Shown one piece after another: positions 37,901-61,706 of a stretch of 64,000 bases of DNA. The stretch covers positions 13,203,501 to 13,267,500 of the forward strand of contig JAFFSR010000136.1 of assembly GCA_017163975.1 (NCBI GenBank), given 5' to 3'. The translations under genes were made by a program, and so were the position numbers. The DNA is from Anastatus disparis (Eukaryota > Arthropoda > Insecta > Hymenoptera > Eupelmidae). Numbering within the stretch: position 1 is the first letter of the stretch; the number at the start of each line of letters is the position of its first letter. Below the pieces are notes generated by a model. It was not told the origin of the DNA, did no database searches, and was given only the letters and a program-made list of their open reading frames with translations.

Positions 37901-40152
37901 TAGCATTACAAATAGCATAAATATAGCGACGTTAAAGAAAACAAACAAAAATTAATAAGATTCGAAGACAAAATATTTTCATCCCAGGCGGACGCATTAA
38001 GGTTTTTATGTGCAGAGAGTCCTCAATTGATAAATAGGTTAGATGCACGCTAGGAGCTCCTGGGGTGCAATAGCAGTCATTACTGCCTAGGAGTATAAAG
38101 CTCCTGGGTTGCATTGAGTTCATTATAACTTTTTTATATTTCATTATAACTTTCTAAAATTTTTAATTTTATTATTTCTTGTTCATTATTTATTGTTAAT
38201 TTTTTTATTTAATATCAAAAATTAATAAATTCTAATAAAAAAGAGTATCATACAATTTTAATTTTATTATATAAATATAAATTTATTTGTAAAAAAAACA
38301 TCTGCACCTAAAAACCCTCATGCGTCCTTGCCTGGGATGAAAAATTTTTTTAGCACCCTGGGCGAACCTTGCGCGATGACGGCCTTCGGACGATATTTAC
38401 ATCGTGGGATAAAGCCCACGATGTTATTATCCCACGATGTTAGTATCGTCCTCAGGTCGTAATCGCGCAAGGCTCGCCCAAGGTACATAAATAACTAATA
38501 AAGAATATTGTTAAAAAATATATATCTATCTTTTTTTTGTAATTACAGGTCAAGATAGTTTTAGTGGTGTTGATTTTGAGGGTACATTCTTCGTAAATAC
38601 AGATATTGATGACGATTACGTTGGATTTATATTTTCTTATCAGAATACTCGACAGTTTTATACTGTTATGTGGAAGAAGGTTCTGCAAACTTATTGGGAG
38701 CCTAAACCCTTCAGGGCAGTTGCTGAAACGGGTATTCAATTAAAACTTGTCGATTCCAAAACAGGACCTGGTGAAATGATGCGTAATAGTCTCTGGCATA
38801 CAGGCAACACGCGCGAACAGGTCAATTTCTTTTTAATATCAACCTTCTCCAGTTTTACTTGACTTGTAACGAATTTGATTTAATTTTCATATTAAAATCA
38901 ATTCAAACTGTGCACTTAATTTTCTTTAAAAAAAAGTTCTGGATTCACTAAAAAAAATATGAAAAATTGATACTATGAAGTTTTCCGGTTCATCAGAGAT
39001 TTTTATCCTTTTATAAAACGGAGGAAAAAGTTTACGAACTTGGATTTGACAATTATATTCTTTTATAACAAAACATGATTTTTATAAATTATTTCTTGAT
39101 AGATTGAGATTTAAAATATCTGGTGTATTTTTTTGAAATTTCTTTTACCAATCTCTAATCGAATTGATTACAAATATTTTTCAATAATTTATTTTAAACA
39201 ATTATGATATTTTTAAACTTATAAATAAATTACATAAAAAATAATTAATCTCAAGTCTTAATTTAGAAAATTTATAATTATATTTTGATATGCAGGTAAA
39301 ACTTCTATGGAAAGATCCACGTAAAGTCGGCTGGAAACAATATACATCTTACAGATGGCGATTAATTCACAGACCAAGAATTGGTCTTATTCGATTATGG
39401 ATCTACGAAGGCCAAAGACTCATTGCTGATTCAGGCAATCATTTTGACTCGACGTTGAAGGGTGGAAGACTTGGAGTCTTTGCTTTCTCCCAACAAATGG
39501 TACTTTGGTCCAATCTTCGATATGCGTGCAAAGGTAAGAAAAATCTTTCTTCGTCATAATAATTGATTTTAAATTAAAAAATTTCTTTTTAAAATCAACT
39601 AATTAAAATAAGAATTTTAAACTATAATATATTGAATATTTGAATAATTTTATGATAGATAATAACATTTTCAAAAGATTAAAAATATATGTTTTGCAGT
39701 GAATACATTTATTTCATCTTTCTTGAGTAATTTAAAAAAAGAAAAAACATTTTGTAAAGTAATTCATACATTTTATTGAAAAAATTTTCTATTAAACTAG
39801 ATAAATATTATTAAAGATAACATTAAAATATTTACAATATGAGCATTCAATAAATTCTGATTAACATTGAAAAATGAAAAACAAAATTATTTAAAATTAA
39901 AAGCAGAAAAATTGAGAATGAAATGAAAAAAAAAAACAATACTAGATTATCGAGTAATTCAACTGTTTATTGAGTTTAACGTCTTAATTCTTTTGTTCCT
40001 TTTTTTAATCATCTTCATGATCATTACTTAATATTTTATATTCTCGCATTGTTTGTTTTGTAATTGTTGCAGAAACTGTGCCTTACGAGGTGTATCGTAC
40101 GCTACCTCCAAATATACAACCGCTCGTATACACCGACTATAATCGTCCGTGA
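16266..40152 (+). CDS. Tsp: Thrombospondin (COMP/TSP-5 type, pentameric), 16 coding exons
   Basis: Secreted calcium-binding matrix glycoprotein; the insect homologue organises integrin-dependent muscle-tendon attachment. Exons: 16266-16344, 21523-21684, 22102-22325, 28768-28972, 29082-29167, 29281-29347, 29807-30011, 31483-31731, 33546-33710, 35485-35626, 36366-36747, 36828-37181, 37503-37730, 38549-38820, 39296-39533, 40073-40152. Together they are 3138 nt, 1045 aa, close to the ~1060 aa of the fly protein as I recall it. Order: signal peptide (1-24), N-terminal LamG-like domain (to ~225), coiled coil with CAAC (about 225-274), EGF-like repeats (~280-535), acidic type 3 repeats (~545-800), and C-terminal lectin-like domain (~805-1045). 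No type 1 repeats or procollagen domain are present, placing it in the pentameric group B. All 15 junctions keep phase. Confidence 0.95.
16345..18747 (+). other. Tsp intron 1, 5' part
   Basis: AT-rich intron DNA with CpG-bearing stretches near 16460-16720 and 17540-17700. A pure T run of about 24 lies at 18646-18670. The small frame 18260-18526 is Lys-rich noise. No element or RNA gene was recognised before the inverted repeat at 18748. Confidence 0.55.
18907..20538 (+). CDS. Lys/Glu-rich tandem-repeat protein, single-exon ORF nested in Tsp intron 1 (function unknown)
   Basis: An uninterrupted 543-codon frame in DNA where stops are otherwise frequent. After [14 protein letters not shown] the protein is built from an ~18-residue unit of the type [18 protein letters not shown], over 20 copies, in two blocks. 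Each block ends with a related basic module: near residues 199-233 ([17 protein letters not shown]) and 466-498 ([17 protein letters not shown]). The C-terminus is very basic ([11 protein letters not shown]), resembling a nuclear-localisation signal. The repeats favour a long charged helix or coiled coil. An in-frame stop lies about 55 bases upstream, and a CTCAG acceptor follows it, so a spliced upstream start is possible. It lies between inverted repeats at 18748 and 21390. No homologue is recognised; purine-rich codon use contrasts with Tsp. It may be a transposon gene, a nested host gene, or a chance-open satellite. Confidence 0.55.
   Translation: MTFIGALYGTIVETNQLHNEEHQKTEVENKLENEEHPKNEKELVQNKLKSEEDLKIEEGETIKNKKLKQEDKNKSKNEENQKIKENGKVKNKLKNVEHSKTEKKAVDHKPKNEEYQKIVKIGTVENKLKNEEHEKTEEKKATENKMKIEEYQKIEESKVRNKSNSEEHKKTEEKGIVEKKLKDEEHKKITENGIIRYWLKTKEIMERKKMMRQKMFIYRNIKEKFENKKDKAEVKNELKCEESQKIEANKVVGNELKSAEHQKTEEKEIVGNKLKSETHKKTEGIVVVENKLKIKELKTEENGIDGNTSKNEEHRKTEEKEVLGNKSKNEEHQKIEEKGVIQNKSKSEEHKTEETVMIENNLKIEEQLKNGEVESKFKNEEHTKKEKEFVQNNLKSEEHKKTEESGIVGNETKNEEHQKIEEKKVVGNKLKNKKHQKTEAIGVVKNKLKNKEHKKTTKNKIIENLSKTEKMMKRKKISRHTIFKYRNFKDLFKNKKDTCKAETTDKNTSTQEKINPHTHIKPTKREIKKFKRKNMRSQARKKN
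20539..21389 (+). other. A-rich trailer of the Lys/Glu-rich ORF
   Basis: About 570 bases after the stop keep the same purine-rich, A-loaded composition as the ORF but with frames broken, then ordinary AT-rich DNA follows. It may be the 3' UTR or decayed repeat coding sequence. Candidate poly(A) signals AATAAA lie near 21057 and 21112. Confidence 0.35.
22326..24381 (+). other. Tsp intron 3, 5' part
   Basis: AT-rich intron with a GA dinucleotide run at about 23535-23562 and CpG-bearing DNA to about 24100. Open frames 23093-23942 are AT- or GA-driven and not protein-like. Nothing else was recognised. Confidence 0.55.
24382..24588 (-). mobile_element. tRNA-derived SINE, copy A
   Basis: On the minus strand a tRNA-like head (from 24588) shows an A box (TGGCTCAGTCGG) and B box (GAGTTCGAATCCC), with CAT at the anticodon position. 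It is followed by a ~110-nt body shared with copies at 37765 and 44780, and ends in a TAAAATAAAATA-type tail at 24382-24400. The head alone could pass for a tRNA gene, but the shared body and tail show a SINE. Confidence 0.85.
24929..25870 (-). mobile_element. Retrotransposed insertion with poly(A) tail and 14-bp target duplication
   Basis: The 14-mer AGCGTGAACGTTAC occurs directly before (24915-24928) and after (25871-25884). On the minus strand the insert ends in an A run preceded by AATAAATAATTT, a poly(A) signal about 15 bases upstream. These are the marks of LINE-mediated target-primed insertion. It carries the C-terminal ~117 codons of an unidentified frame and ~590 bases of 3' UTR, so it is either a 5'-truncated LINE or a processed retrocopy. 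Confidence 0.8.
25516..25870 (-). pseudogene. 3' fragment of an unidentified coding sequence inside the retro-insertion
   Basis: Open frame with protein-like composition ([48 protein letters not shown]) and a basic end RKRSRKKK before TAA. The apparent ATG at 25896 belongs to the flanking tRNA-like A box, so the frame really enters from a missing 5' part. I do not recognise the family; it is not obviously reverse transcriptase or endonuclease. Confidence 0.45.
26383..28767 (+). other. Tsp intron 3, 3' part
   Basis: AT-rich, with a TAA trinucleotide run at 26471-26497. A diverged direct repeat relates about 26393-26480 to about 27530-27620 (both hold AAAAATTGATTTATT-like and GTATAATGTTA words). 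Frames 27399-27647 and 28597-28830 are not protein-like. Confidence 0.5.
29082..29347 (+). CDS. Tsp: Tsp exons 5-6: oligomerisation coiled coil
   Basis: Two short exons (29082-29167, 29281-29347) encode a run of hydrophobic residues at heptad-like spacing ([11 protein letters not shown], then [13 protein letters not shown]) followed by the cysteine pair CAAC. In group B thrombospondins this segment forms a five-stranded coiled coil locked by those cysteines. Confidence 0.88.
29348..36365 (+). other. Introns between the Tsp coiled-coil and type 3 exons
   Basis: Introns 29348-29806, 30012-31482, 31732-33545, 33711-35484 and 35627-36365 are AT-rich with homopolymer runs. No recognisable repeat family, RNA gene or nested ORF was found in them. 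Confidence 0.55.
29807..35626 (+). CDS. Tsp: Tsp exons 7-10: proline hinge and EGF-like repeats
   Basis: Exons 29807-30011, 31483-31731, 33546-33710 and 35485-35626 begin with a PPPPPR hinge and then encode about six cysteine-rich EGF-like units ([47 protein letters not shown]). Exon 9 reads into TGA if unspliced; I place its donor at 33711 (GTGAAT), because joining to 35485 (acceptor AGCTAG) restores the expected TCGPC wording in phase 2. Exon 10 ends at 35626 with GTAATT, giving [12 protein letters not shown] across the junction. Confidence 0.85.
36366..37730 (+). CDS. Tsp: Tsp exons 11-13: type 3 calcium-binding repeats
   Basis: Exons 36366-36747, 36828-37181 and 37503-37730 encode a chain of acidic DxDxDGxGDxCD loops separated by DNCP motifs, the calcium-loaded wire of thrombospondins. 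The DNA is visibly periodic (repeated GATGGTATTGGTGATG-like words), which reflects the protein repeat and is not a satellite. The introns are short (36748-36827 and 37182-37502). The last exon runs into the C-terminal domain at RVWATDF. Confidence 0.95.
37765..37935 (+). mobile_element. tRNA-derived SINE, copy B
   Basis: A tRNA-like head GCCGATGAGTGGCTCAGTCG (A box) with B box GAGTTTGAATCCC and CGT at the anticodon position, then the same body as copies A and C, ending ATAGCGACGTTAA. It lies in sense orientation inside the 818-bp Tsp intron 37731-38548. Confidence 0.85.
37977..38344. mobile_element. MITE-like inverted-repeat element
   Basis: The left end TTTCATCCCAGGCGGACGCA and continuation to TGTGCAGA (37977-38016) are mirrored at 38301-38344 (TCTGCACC ... 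GCCTGGGATGAAA) with several differences. The interior contains GAGCTCCTGGG words repeated in both orientations. There is no coding capacity. Confidence 0.7.
38355..38484. repeat. Palindromic (foldback) repeat
   Basis: The left arm GGGCGAACCTTGCGCGAT (38360-38377) mirrors the right arm ATCGCGCAAGGCTCGCCC (38462-38479) with one difference. The centre repeats ATCGTGGGATAA / CCCACGATG in both orientations. The whole ~130 bp can fold into one long hairpin and is much GC-richer than its surroundings. Confidence 0.75.
38549..40152 (+). CDS. Tsp: Tsp exons 14-16: C-terminal lectin-like domain
   Basis: Exons 38549-38820, 39296-39533 and 40073-40152 encode the most conserved domain: [52 protein letters not shown] and LRYACK, ending TDYNRP then TGA. 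The donor after 38820 is GTCAAT, weak at +3 to +5, but it is the only one giving the family wording (EQ joined to VKLLWKDPR). Confidence 0.95.
38821..40072 (+). other. Last two Tsp introns
   Basis: Introns 38821-39295 and 39534-40072 are plain AT-rich sequence; nothing was recognised in them. Confidence 0.6.
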
Positions 40153-41273
40153 ATAACAGTTATATGAAGCGACCAATACTGCGTCGTATTTTCATTTTTT
40201 TTTTAATTCTTTTTCTATAGCGACGGATCGTTGTCCAACAAGGTATAATTTGTTAGCCCCTTTTTTTGACAGTGTTTTTTTATGTATTTTTTTTATGTAT
40301 AGCGCGACAACGCGACGTGGGAGGACAAACATACACACTGATATCGACATACAATGGCTTTATTTTAATTATTATTATTATTAATATTATTATTATTATT
40401 ATTATTGGAGCAGTGAAGATAAGGGATTTTCATGAAAGCACGAAGGGACAGGCGGACTTTGGTGATGTTTGGAGTGTTTGTGTGTGTGGATATAAAGTCA
40501 TCTCAACGCAATCAAGCTTTTACAAGATTATTGTATATTTTCAAAAAAAAAAAAAAAAAAGAAGAAAAGAAGAAAGTTGAACTTTTATAGGTGAAAATGG
40601 ATAAAATAATAAAATAATGGAGAGTATGCGACATTTTGTAAAATAAATAAAAAAAAAACAAGAAAAAAAACGTAAAAAACATAAAATGACATATATATAT
40701 TCAACATGTCTTTGAGTAACGTTCGCTCATTTTTTTTTCTATCCTGGGAATTGATTCCCATAATAAATGCGACGTAATAAAAAATAAATTAAAAAAAAAA
40801 TTGTATAAATAATAGAAAAAATATTTCTTGTAAGAAAAAACAAAATGAAGAAATTACATAATATTCGTCAGCGTCGCGTATGTAATGTATTATTATAATC
40901 GATAGCCTGACAAGGCGTTAGACGCAAGATTTTTTTTTACATCAGTTATCATTTAATATTTTCATAAATCTGCTTTTTTAAATTGTTTTATTGTGTTATT
41001 TTTAATCGCCTCGCTATAATAACTGGCTACGCATATTTGGAATCGCAGTTTATATATAATATTTATTTATTTTTTTTCGAAATTGACGCAGACAGTCTTC
41101 TTGCAACGCTTGCTCCCCTATGACCACATTGCATAGCTCAAATATATCGAAAAAGGAAAAAATTCTTATATTCTGTTTTTTTTTTAACTCTCGGAATCAG
41201 TCGTCCATATAATTCATGTTTTTTTTCATTGAAAGTATTTATTACATATTTAATATAACGCCAAGAGCCAATG

Positions 41274-41279
41274 AATAAA
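41274..41279 (+). terminator. Candidate Tsp poly(A) signal
   Basis: AATAAA followed within 30 bases by a T-rich stretch. An earlier AATAAA at 40642 is an alternative; the choice cannot be made from sequence alone. Confidence 0.25.
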
Positions 41280-44278
41280 GGTACAGTTTACAACTGCCCT
41301 TTTATTTTGCATTCTATTTTATATATTTTATTCCTTTTTTTTCTTTATGTATATATATGCATATCGAGATAAATCATATATACGACGCGAGTCGAAAAAA
41401 AAAATTCTGCTTCTATGAATTTAATTGTTTTCTTCTTTTTTTTTTGAATAATTTTATATACCACTGATACATTTTAATTTTTTTTTATTTTTCATTGTAT
41501 GCTTTTTTGTTTGTATTTTTTTGTATCTTCTGACTGCGTTTACATCAACTTGTGCGATGAAATAATTAATTATTTATAATAATAGAATATTTCATATATA
41601 TTTATATATAAATATGATACCTACGAGAAATAAATTATTAATGTTAACCTTTTTTTTCTCTTGAGCTTAACTATATACACTAGCAATCGTTCTCTTTTAT
41701 TATTTTTTTAGCATTCTTTCTCTCTCGAAATATTTTAATTTTTTTTAAATTTTATATATTCTTTTGTAAAGACATAAAATTTTTTTTTATAGGATGTTTA
41801 AGACCTATAAAAGTTTTATAGAACACTTGTACTGACGTCCACAAAATAAATTTGTGACTTGTGCACAAGATCAAATATAATAATCGTTTACGCTCTTGTC
41901 AAGACGATCCGGTCGCCTTTTTCTTTTTCTTTTTTTTTTTAAATCTTTTTGCGTTCATCAACGAAAACGCCTGGCAGTGTTGACACTGAAATCGCAATAT
42001 ATATTATAATATGTATATGTATATATTTTGTTTTGCTAAGGGCAGTCGGTCAAGATAACTTGTTTGTTTTTTTTTATTCGTGTTTTTAAGATCAGCTGAT
42101 TTTTCCTATTTACTTTTAGGACTGGAAATGGTATTTAAATTAATTTCGGACTTCAGTGAAATGAACTTTATATCTTTTCTTTTTTTTTAAATGCATGCGG
42201 AATAAACTTTTTATATGTTTGTATATATCTAAATCTTCGTAATTTTAAATCGAAGATGAAATTGTTTAATTATTAACTACTCAAGCAACATGTTTATAAA
42301 ATAAAAGCGTATTTAGCGCAAACAATTAGATTCTTAAAATTAAGAATAAACAAAAAAATCAAAGTTTTATTTTTTAATTAAAGACGGAAGTTAATTTCCT
42401 TACCGTTTTCAGTCTCTTCTGTTATTTTTTTTTTGTTTTCCCGATTAAAACACGCATTTACACATACACGAATACGTCGCCCGCGAGGCGTCAGATTCTC
42501 TGAGACTTTCACCGGTTTCTTTTGTGTAGTTTTTTGTATATCTTTTTTTATTCCTTAATTTCCTACTATCCCTGCTTAAAACAATCTATTAAGTAGTTAA
42601 TACAAGTGTTTGATTCATTGAAGAAGAATCAAAAGATTTCACAAAAAATCTTTGGGTTTACAGGTGAATAGAACTTTTATAGTCTTTAAATAAAGACTTA
42701 AAGTAAATTGATATGTATATAAAATTAGAGAAAAATTAAGTTTTCTTTTTAAGGAATAAATAGTTTAGTTTAAGCAGAAATAGAGTTTACATTTATCGAC
42801 TGATCCTAGTCGTTCTTCTGTAATCGTATTGTGTGAAGAATGGACAGTTTTTCTTTTTCTTTTTTTTTTGATTTTGCTGTCAATAAAAAATAAAAAGAGC
42901 AATTCATTAAAGTATTTTGTTAAGTACAGTATATGCATTCTTTCTAATATTAAAAAGCTGTTTTAAATTCGCAGTTTTCAAGATTTCTTACAAAAAATTA
43001 GTTAAAATGGTCGGTAATTATTGAATTTAGAAAATACTTACTTGAAATAAAATTATATATGATTTGTTTGTCGTTATTCATTTGATGTAGGAATAAATTT
43101 TGCAGTTTTCAAGTAAATAGTTTCTTTACAATGGTAAAACGCTTGTTTTCTTTGTGTAATAAAATTGTTTTAACAATCTTGTTTTGTTTTAAGCGATGAA
43201 ATTTTTGACTTGCCATTTATTTGTTTTCAGTCATGCATAAAGGTATAACTTTCAGAGAAAACTTCCGCCACGTAGTGCCTTTTATTTATTTTTTATGATT
43301 AAGACAAATGCGAATATCATGTGTCCAGATCAAATTTCATCGTGTGCAATTCAGTTTTTTTAATTTTAAATAGTATTAAATATTTTTTTTAATATATACA
43401 ATTGATTTACAATAACAAATATTTTAAACTTATTTTTTTCGTCATTAAAAAAAAACATATTATTCCTAATAATATTTATATTTATACAAAGATGAAATAA
43501 ACATCACAACAGCTAATAAAATTGAGATACAGTTTTCTTTCAATATAATTTTACTAAATCATTTCATAGAGTTTATCAAAATTCCTATAATACATACATA
43601 CAATTAAAATTTTTTTTCAACACTAGCTAGACACGTTTAGACAAAAGTAATCGATACCTTAACTTTATTTAAATTTAAAAAAGCGAATTTCACGATTATT
43701 TTCCTTTTAACGGACACCCTTGGCCAAAATACTTTTAACATAGCGCTCCTATCGTTTAAAAGCGCACGAACATATAGACGACGAGTGAGGGAATAAAAGG
43801 CAATATTGGATTAAAGAGGGGAAAAAGTTTTTTTTTTGTGTGTCTGTGTGTGTCTGTATAATAGAGCATGATATTTCTTTTATGTGAGAAATAGACAAAG
43901 ACAAAGATTCTTTTTTTTAAAAGAGAAATAGAGAAAAAAACGAACGGGTATTAATTCTCGTTTTCTCGATTATACAATATTACATATAAGTATTTTTTTT
44001 TTCATTTTCTTAGATAAAGGAGAGCTAATACGCTTTGCTTAATGAATTTTTTTTTCTTTATCTTTTTTTTTTTTTAAATAGGTCCGTTTTTATAGCCTCG
44101 AAACGATTGGGCTAACAATAGTCTCGAAGAAAAAATTACAACAATTATTACAGAGACAAAGGGGGAAAAGATGTGAAAGTGCGATTTTTTTCTTCATATT
44201 TTGAGTTAATTAATGTTTATAATTTTTTTTTCTTTTTTTTTGTGTTTTTAATCTTAATATTTTTCATTGATATTTTGT

Positions 44279-44284
44279 TTTATT
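44279..44284 (-). terminator. Candidate CMIP poly(A) signal
   Basis: AATAAA on the minus strand, about 112 bases after the CMIP stop, with T- and A-rich DNA around it. Other minus-strand AATAAA words lie further downstream. Confidence 0.25.
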
Positions 44285-44395
44285 AATTTACTTCTAACGT
44301 TGGTGCTTGGTGCTTGATTTTCTGCTGCCACTACGGCTACGGCGCGAGCCATCCCGAGAGCAACCATTCGACGTGCTCTCGGGTGTATACTCGGG

Positions 44396-58565
<14,170 letters not shown>

Positions 58566-58641
58566 CTGTAAGCAAAAGATAAGATTACGTTGAAGCTTCA
58601 GCCTGACATTGTTTCATCTAATACTATTAAATTCAAACTTT

Positions 58642-60075
58642 CCCTGGTAGAAAATAGACCATTTAAAAATGGTCATTCATCATTTATTAACCATTTTTTT
58701 TTGGTCAATGAATATAGTCAAAAACTGATCGAAAGATAGTGAAATAATATATATATATATATACATATATTTTTGTATATAGACATATATCCGTACACAT
58801 ATGCTAGTTTTGATAATTAAAATTAAGATATAAGAAATAGATGATTTAAACTTTTAAAATTTAGTTTGATTTAGCCACATAATATTCATTTTTAAATTTA
58901 TATTGAGGCATTTACGCCTAAATACGCATAGATGTATTAGAAGAGAAAGAGAGAGAGAGACGTTTGCGAACATGTGACTATGCGTGTTTCCTAACCCTAA
59001 AACGTAAAAAAGTTTTCATCATTAAAACTAATTCTAAAATTTTATAGACACGGAAAAAATCGTTCTATTACTGTTATAATTAATGATAGCACCAATATTT
59101 CGGGTATTATTATTTTCGGCATTATTATTTATTGAAATAAGTGCGTTTATTTTACGTGTCACAGCGGTTAATTTTTCTGATGCTAGTTGAATATTAGCTG
59201 CACTTTTTCATAAATTATGTTCCGTTAACCTGAAGGCTAGTTTAGCCTCAGGATGTCACCTACTTACAGTGACTAAATTGTCTAAATTTTTAATTACGAT
59301 ACTAACTGCACTTTCTCGTAGACGATGTTACGTCAACCTAGAGATCACCTTAGAGACCTGGACATCATCTACAGGAAGTGACTAATATTTCTTAATTTCC
59401 AATTATAATACCAGCTGCACTCACCTGTAGATGATGTTATGCCGACCTGGAGGTCACTTTAGTCACCTGGACATCGTCTACAGGAAGTGACTAGAATTTC
59501 TGAATATTTAATTTAATTATTAGCTGTACTTTTTCGTAGATGATGTTACGTCAACCTAGATCATCTTTGACACCTGGACATCATCTACAGGGAGTGATTC
59601 ATATTTCTCAATACTTAATTATAATATTAGCTCACCTAGTATTATGCACATCTAGTATTATAATCGAAAATTCAAAAATATCATTCTCTTCCTGGAGATG
59701 ATGTCCAGGTGGCCAGGATGACCTCCAGGTCAAGGAAAGATCATTTACGTGTACAATATAAAGATATAATTTACAATGTAAAAATATATTTGATCAGGAA
59801 AGAAATATATTGTTCTGATCCCGTTAGAAATACACTATTAATTAGATTTAAAATAATTATTTTCATTCAATTTGATTTTTTTTTAAATAAATAAAGTATA
59901 TATTTAGTAAAATTATTATTTGGTGATTGACTCTATTTTGCTAGTTTTTGAACATTAACCGTCGGTTATTAGCAGATAAACTGATCGTTTTCTAGTGATT
60001 GTTGGTCAATTATTAACCATTTTTGAAAAAAATGGTTAAAATATGACCGGTTTATAATGAAAATTTCTACCAGGG
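58642..60075. mobile_element. TIR element with ends CCCTGGTAGAAA / TTTCTACCAGGG
   Basis: CCCTGGTAGAAA at 58642 is mirrored by TTTCTACCAGGG ending at 60075. Sub-terminal AACCATTTTT words also occur in mirrored order. No transposase is visible; the interior holds a tandem array (listed). Related ends occur at 63222 and about 63520, so this is a small family. Confidence 0.7.
59196..59628. repeat. ~109-bp tandem repeat, about four units, each able to form a hairpin
   Basis: The word AGCTGCAC or a close variant recurs at 59196, about 59304, 59413, 59522 and (partial) 59629, spacing 107-109. Each unit contains GTAGATGATGT near its start and ACATCATCTAC about 50 bases later, a self-complementary pair; the third unit pairs CCTGTAGATGATGT with ACATCGTCTACAGG. 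An inverted fragment (CTGGAGATGATGTCCAGG) follows at about 59694. Confidence 0.75.
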
Positions 60076-61706
60076 TTATATCTTATTTACATAGATTTTT
60101 TTCAATTTATTTTATTTCTATACTGTTAAAAAAGACATGAAATTTAATGCGTGTATTTTAATTTTCAACTAAATTTACATAGGAAATTTAGTGTGTTTTG
60201 ACTATTAAAGTATCATACGCATGAAAAGTAATGGATTTTACTATAACTTTACTATAGGACTACATAAAATTTGGTACAAATATTACATGAAATAGTGAAA
60301 ACACATTAAATTCAATGTACAAATTTCGTTGAAAATTAAAATGTTCGTATTAAATTTTCTATCTTTTTTAACAGTGTGTATATTTTAAAAAAAAACTATT
60401 TTTATTTGTTTATTTTTGTTTGTTAAAACAAATTATTGAGTATGTTCCTAATTTTTATCAAATTTTTAAATTTATAAATAGTTTATTGAGTTATTATTAG
60501 TTGATATAAGAGTTTTTTTTAGAAAAATATCTGGTTTTTATTAGAATTTCGCATCATAAATAGGCTAATTTCTTTTAAATAATAAACGGCATCTCATTAG
60601 TCATCGCGTAATAAAAAAAGATTTAATTAATTCAGTTAACGAAATTATTTAATGTCAGCAAAATGTATTTTTAACTTGCCATTATTAACGTATTGACGTA
60701 CATTCATTGACGCATATTTGTAAAAAAGAAAAAAACGTAAAACCATTAAAATTACAACCTTTCGTGTATTCCATCGCAACCTACACTTATAATTATCATT
60801 AATGTTATACTTTGATAATTAGAACAGAATGTCAACGTTTGCTATGTATAATAAGCATTTTACAAAAAAAAATGAATAAAAAAAGGAATAAAAAAAACGA
60901 TAATTTTCTAATTGAATAAAGCAATTTCTTGAATGTCAAGATAAAAGGAATCCATTAAATTAAATTAAAATTTGCATAGCTCTACGAGAGATTGATAACG
61001 CCCGACTTAAACTTAGAGAAAGTCAAGAGTCGTCGAGAGAGAGAGAGAAAGAGAGAGAAAAAGCATTAATTGTTGAAAATTCTAAAACAAGAAGAGATGG
61101 AAAAAGAAAAATTCCAATGTTTATAACACTTGAGAAGAATAAAAGCTTTTACCGTTTGGTTTGATAAAAAACATTTTCACCGTGAATATTAGCAGTACAA
61201 TTAAAAGTTCCTTCTTTAACAAAATAAATTCCTTAAACTTTATTAAATGAAGAAATATCTTTATAACTGTTAAGGTCGTTAAGTTTTATTGTTATTTTAA
61301 AACATAATAAACGGAGCGCTGAGATACTTTACTTTTGGGACAATGTTGATAAGATCTTTGTCAAGACAGGGAGAGACTTTTAATGAAATAATTAACAAGT
61401 GTCTTCGTTTTGAAGACTTGAATATATATAAGCGTTCAGGTGAAAATTAAATTAGAAATGTAGACGAATATTCGTATAGTCAAGAGAATAAAGCCGAGGG
61501 AATAGAGTTTAACTCATTAAATTTGCAATGAAGAATGATTGTTATTTCATGTGAGTGTTCCCCGTTAAACTTTTGAAATTTCAAAAATTTTAGAAATATA
61601 AACGTTTGTAATTTTTTTAGTGGGACACATTCCTGGAAGAGTAATAAGAGTTTTAAAAATACAACTACCTACACAGATTTTATTTTTTTCAGCACTCCTC
61701 TATCTT
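60076..61706 (-). other. CMIP 5' intron or upstream DNA, left of the palindrome
   Basis: AT-rich, with a GA run near 61038-61060. From about 61558 to 61700 a segment resembles the start of the palindrome's left arm (CTTTTGAAATT words), a diverged direct duplication. No coding exon is seen. Confidence 0.5.

Larger units (their letters stand above)
40153..44395. other. Convergent 3' UTR / intergenic region between Tsp (+) and CMIP (-)
   Basis: The two genes end towards each other. It holds Tsp 3' UTR with an ATT trinucleotide run (about 40370-40406), many T and A runs, and CMIP 3' UTR at the right end. The frame 40266-40580 is A-rich 3' UTR and not a credible protein. No RNA gene was recognised. 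Confidence 0.55.

Noticed and set aside
40266..40580. 104-codon frame after thrombospondin
   Set aside because: Isoleucine and lysine runs come from an ATT repeat and an A run in the 3' UTR; no start context or protein-like composition.
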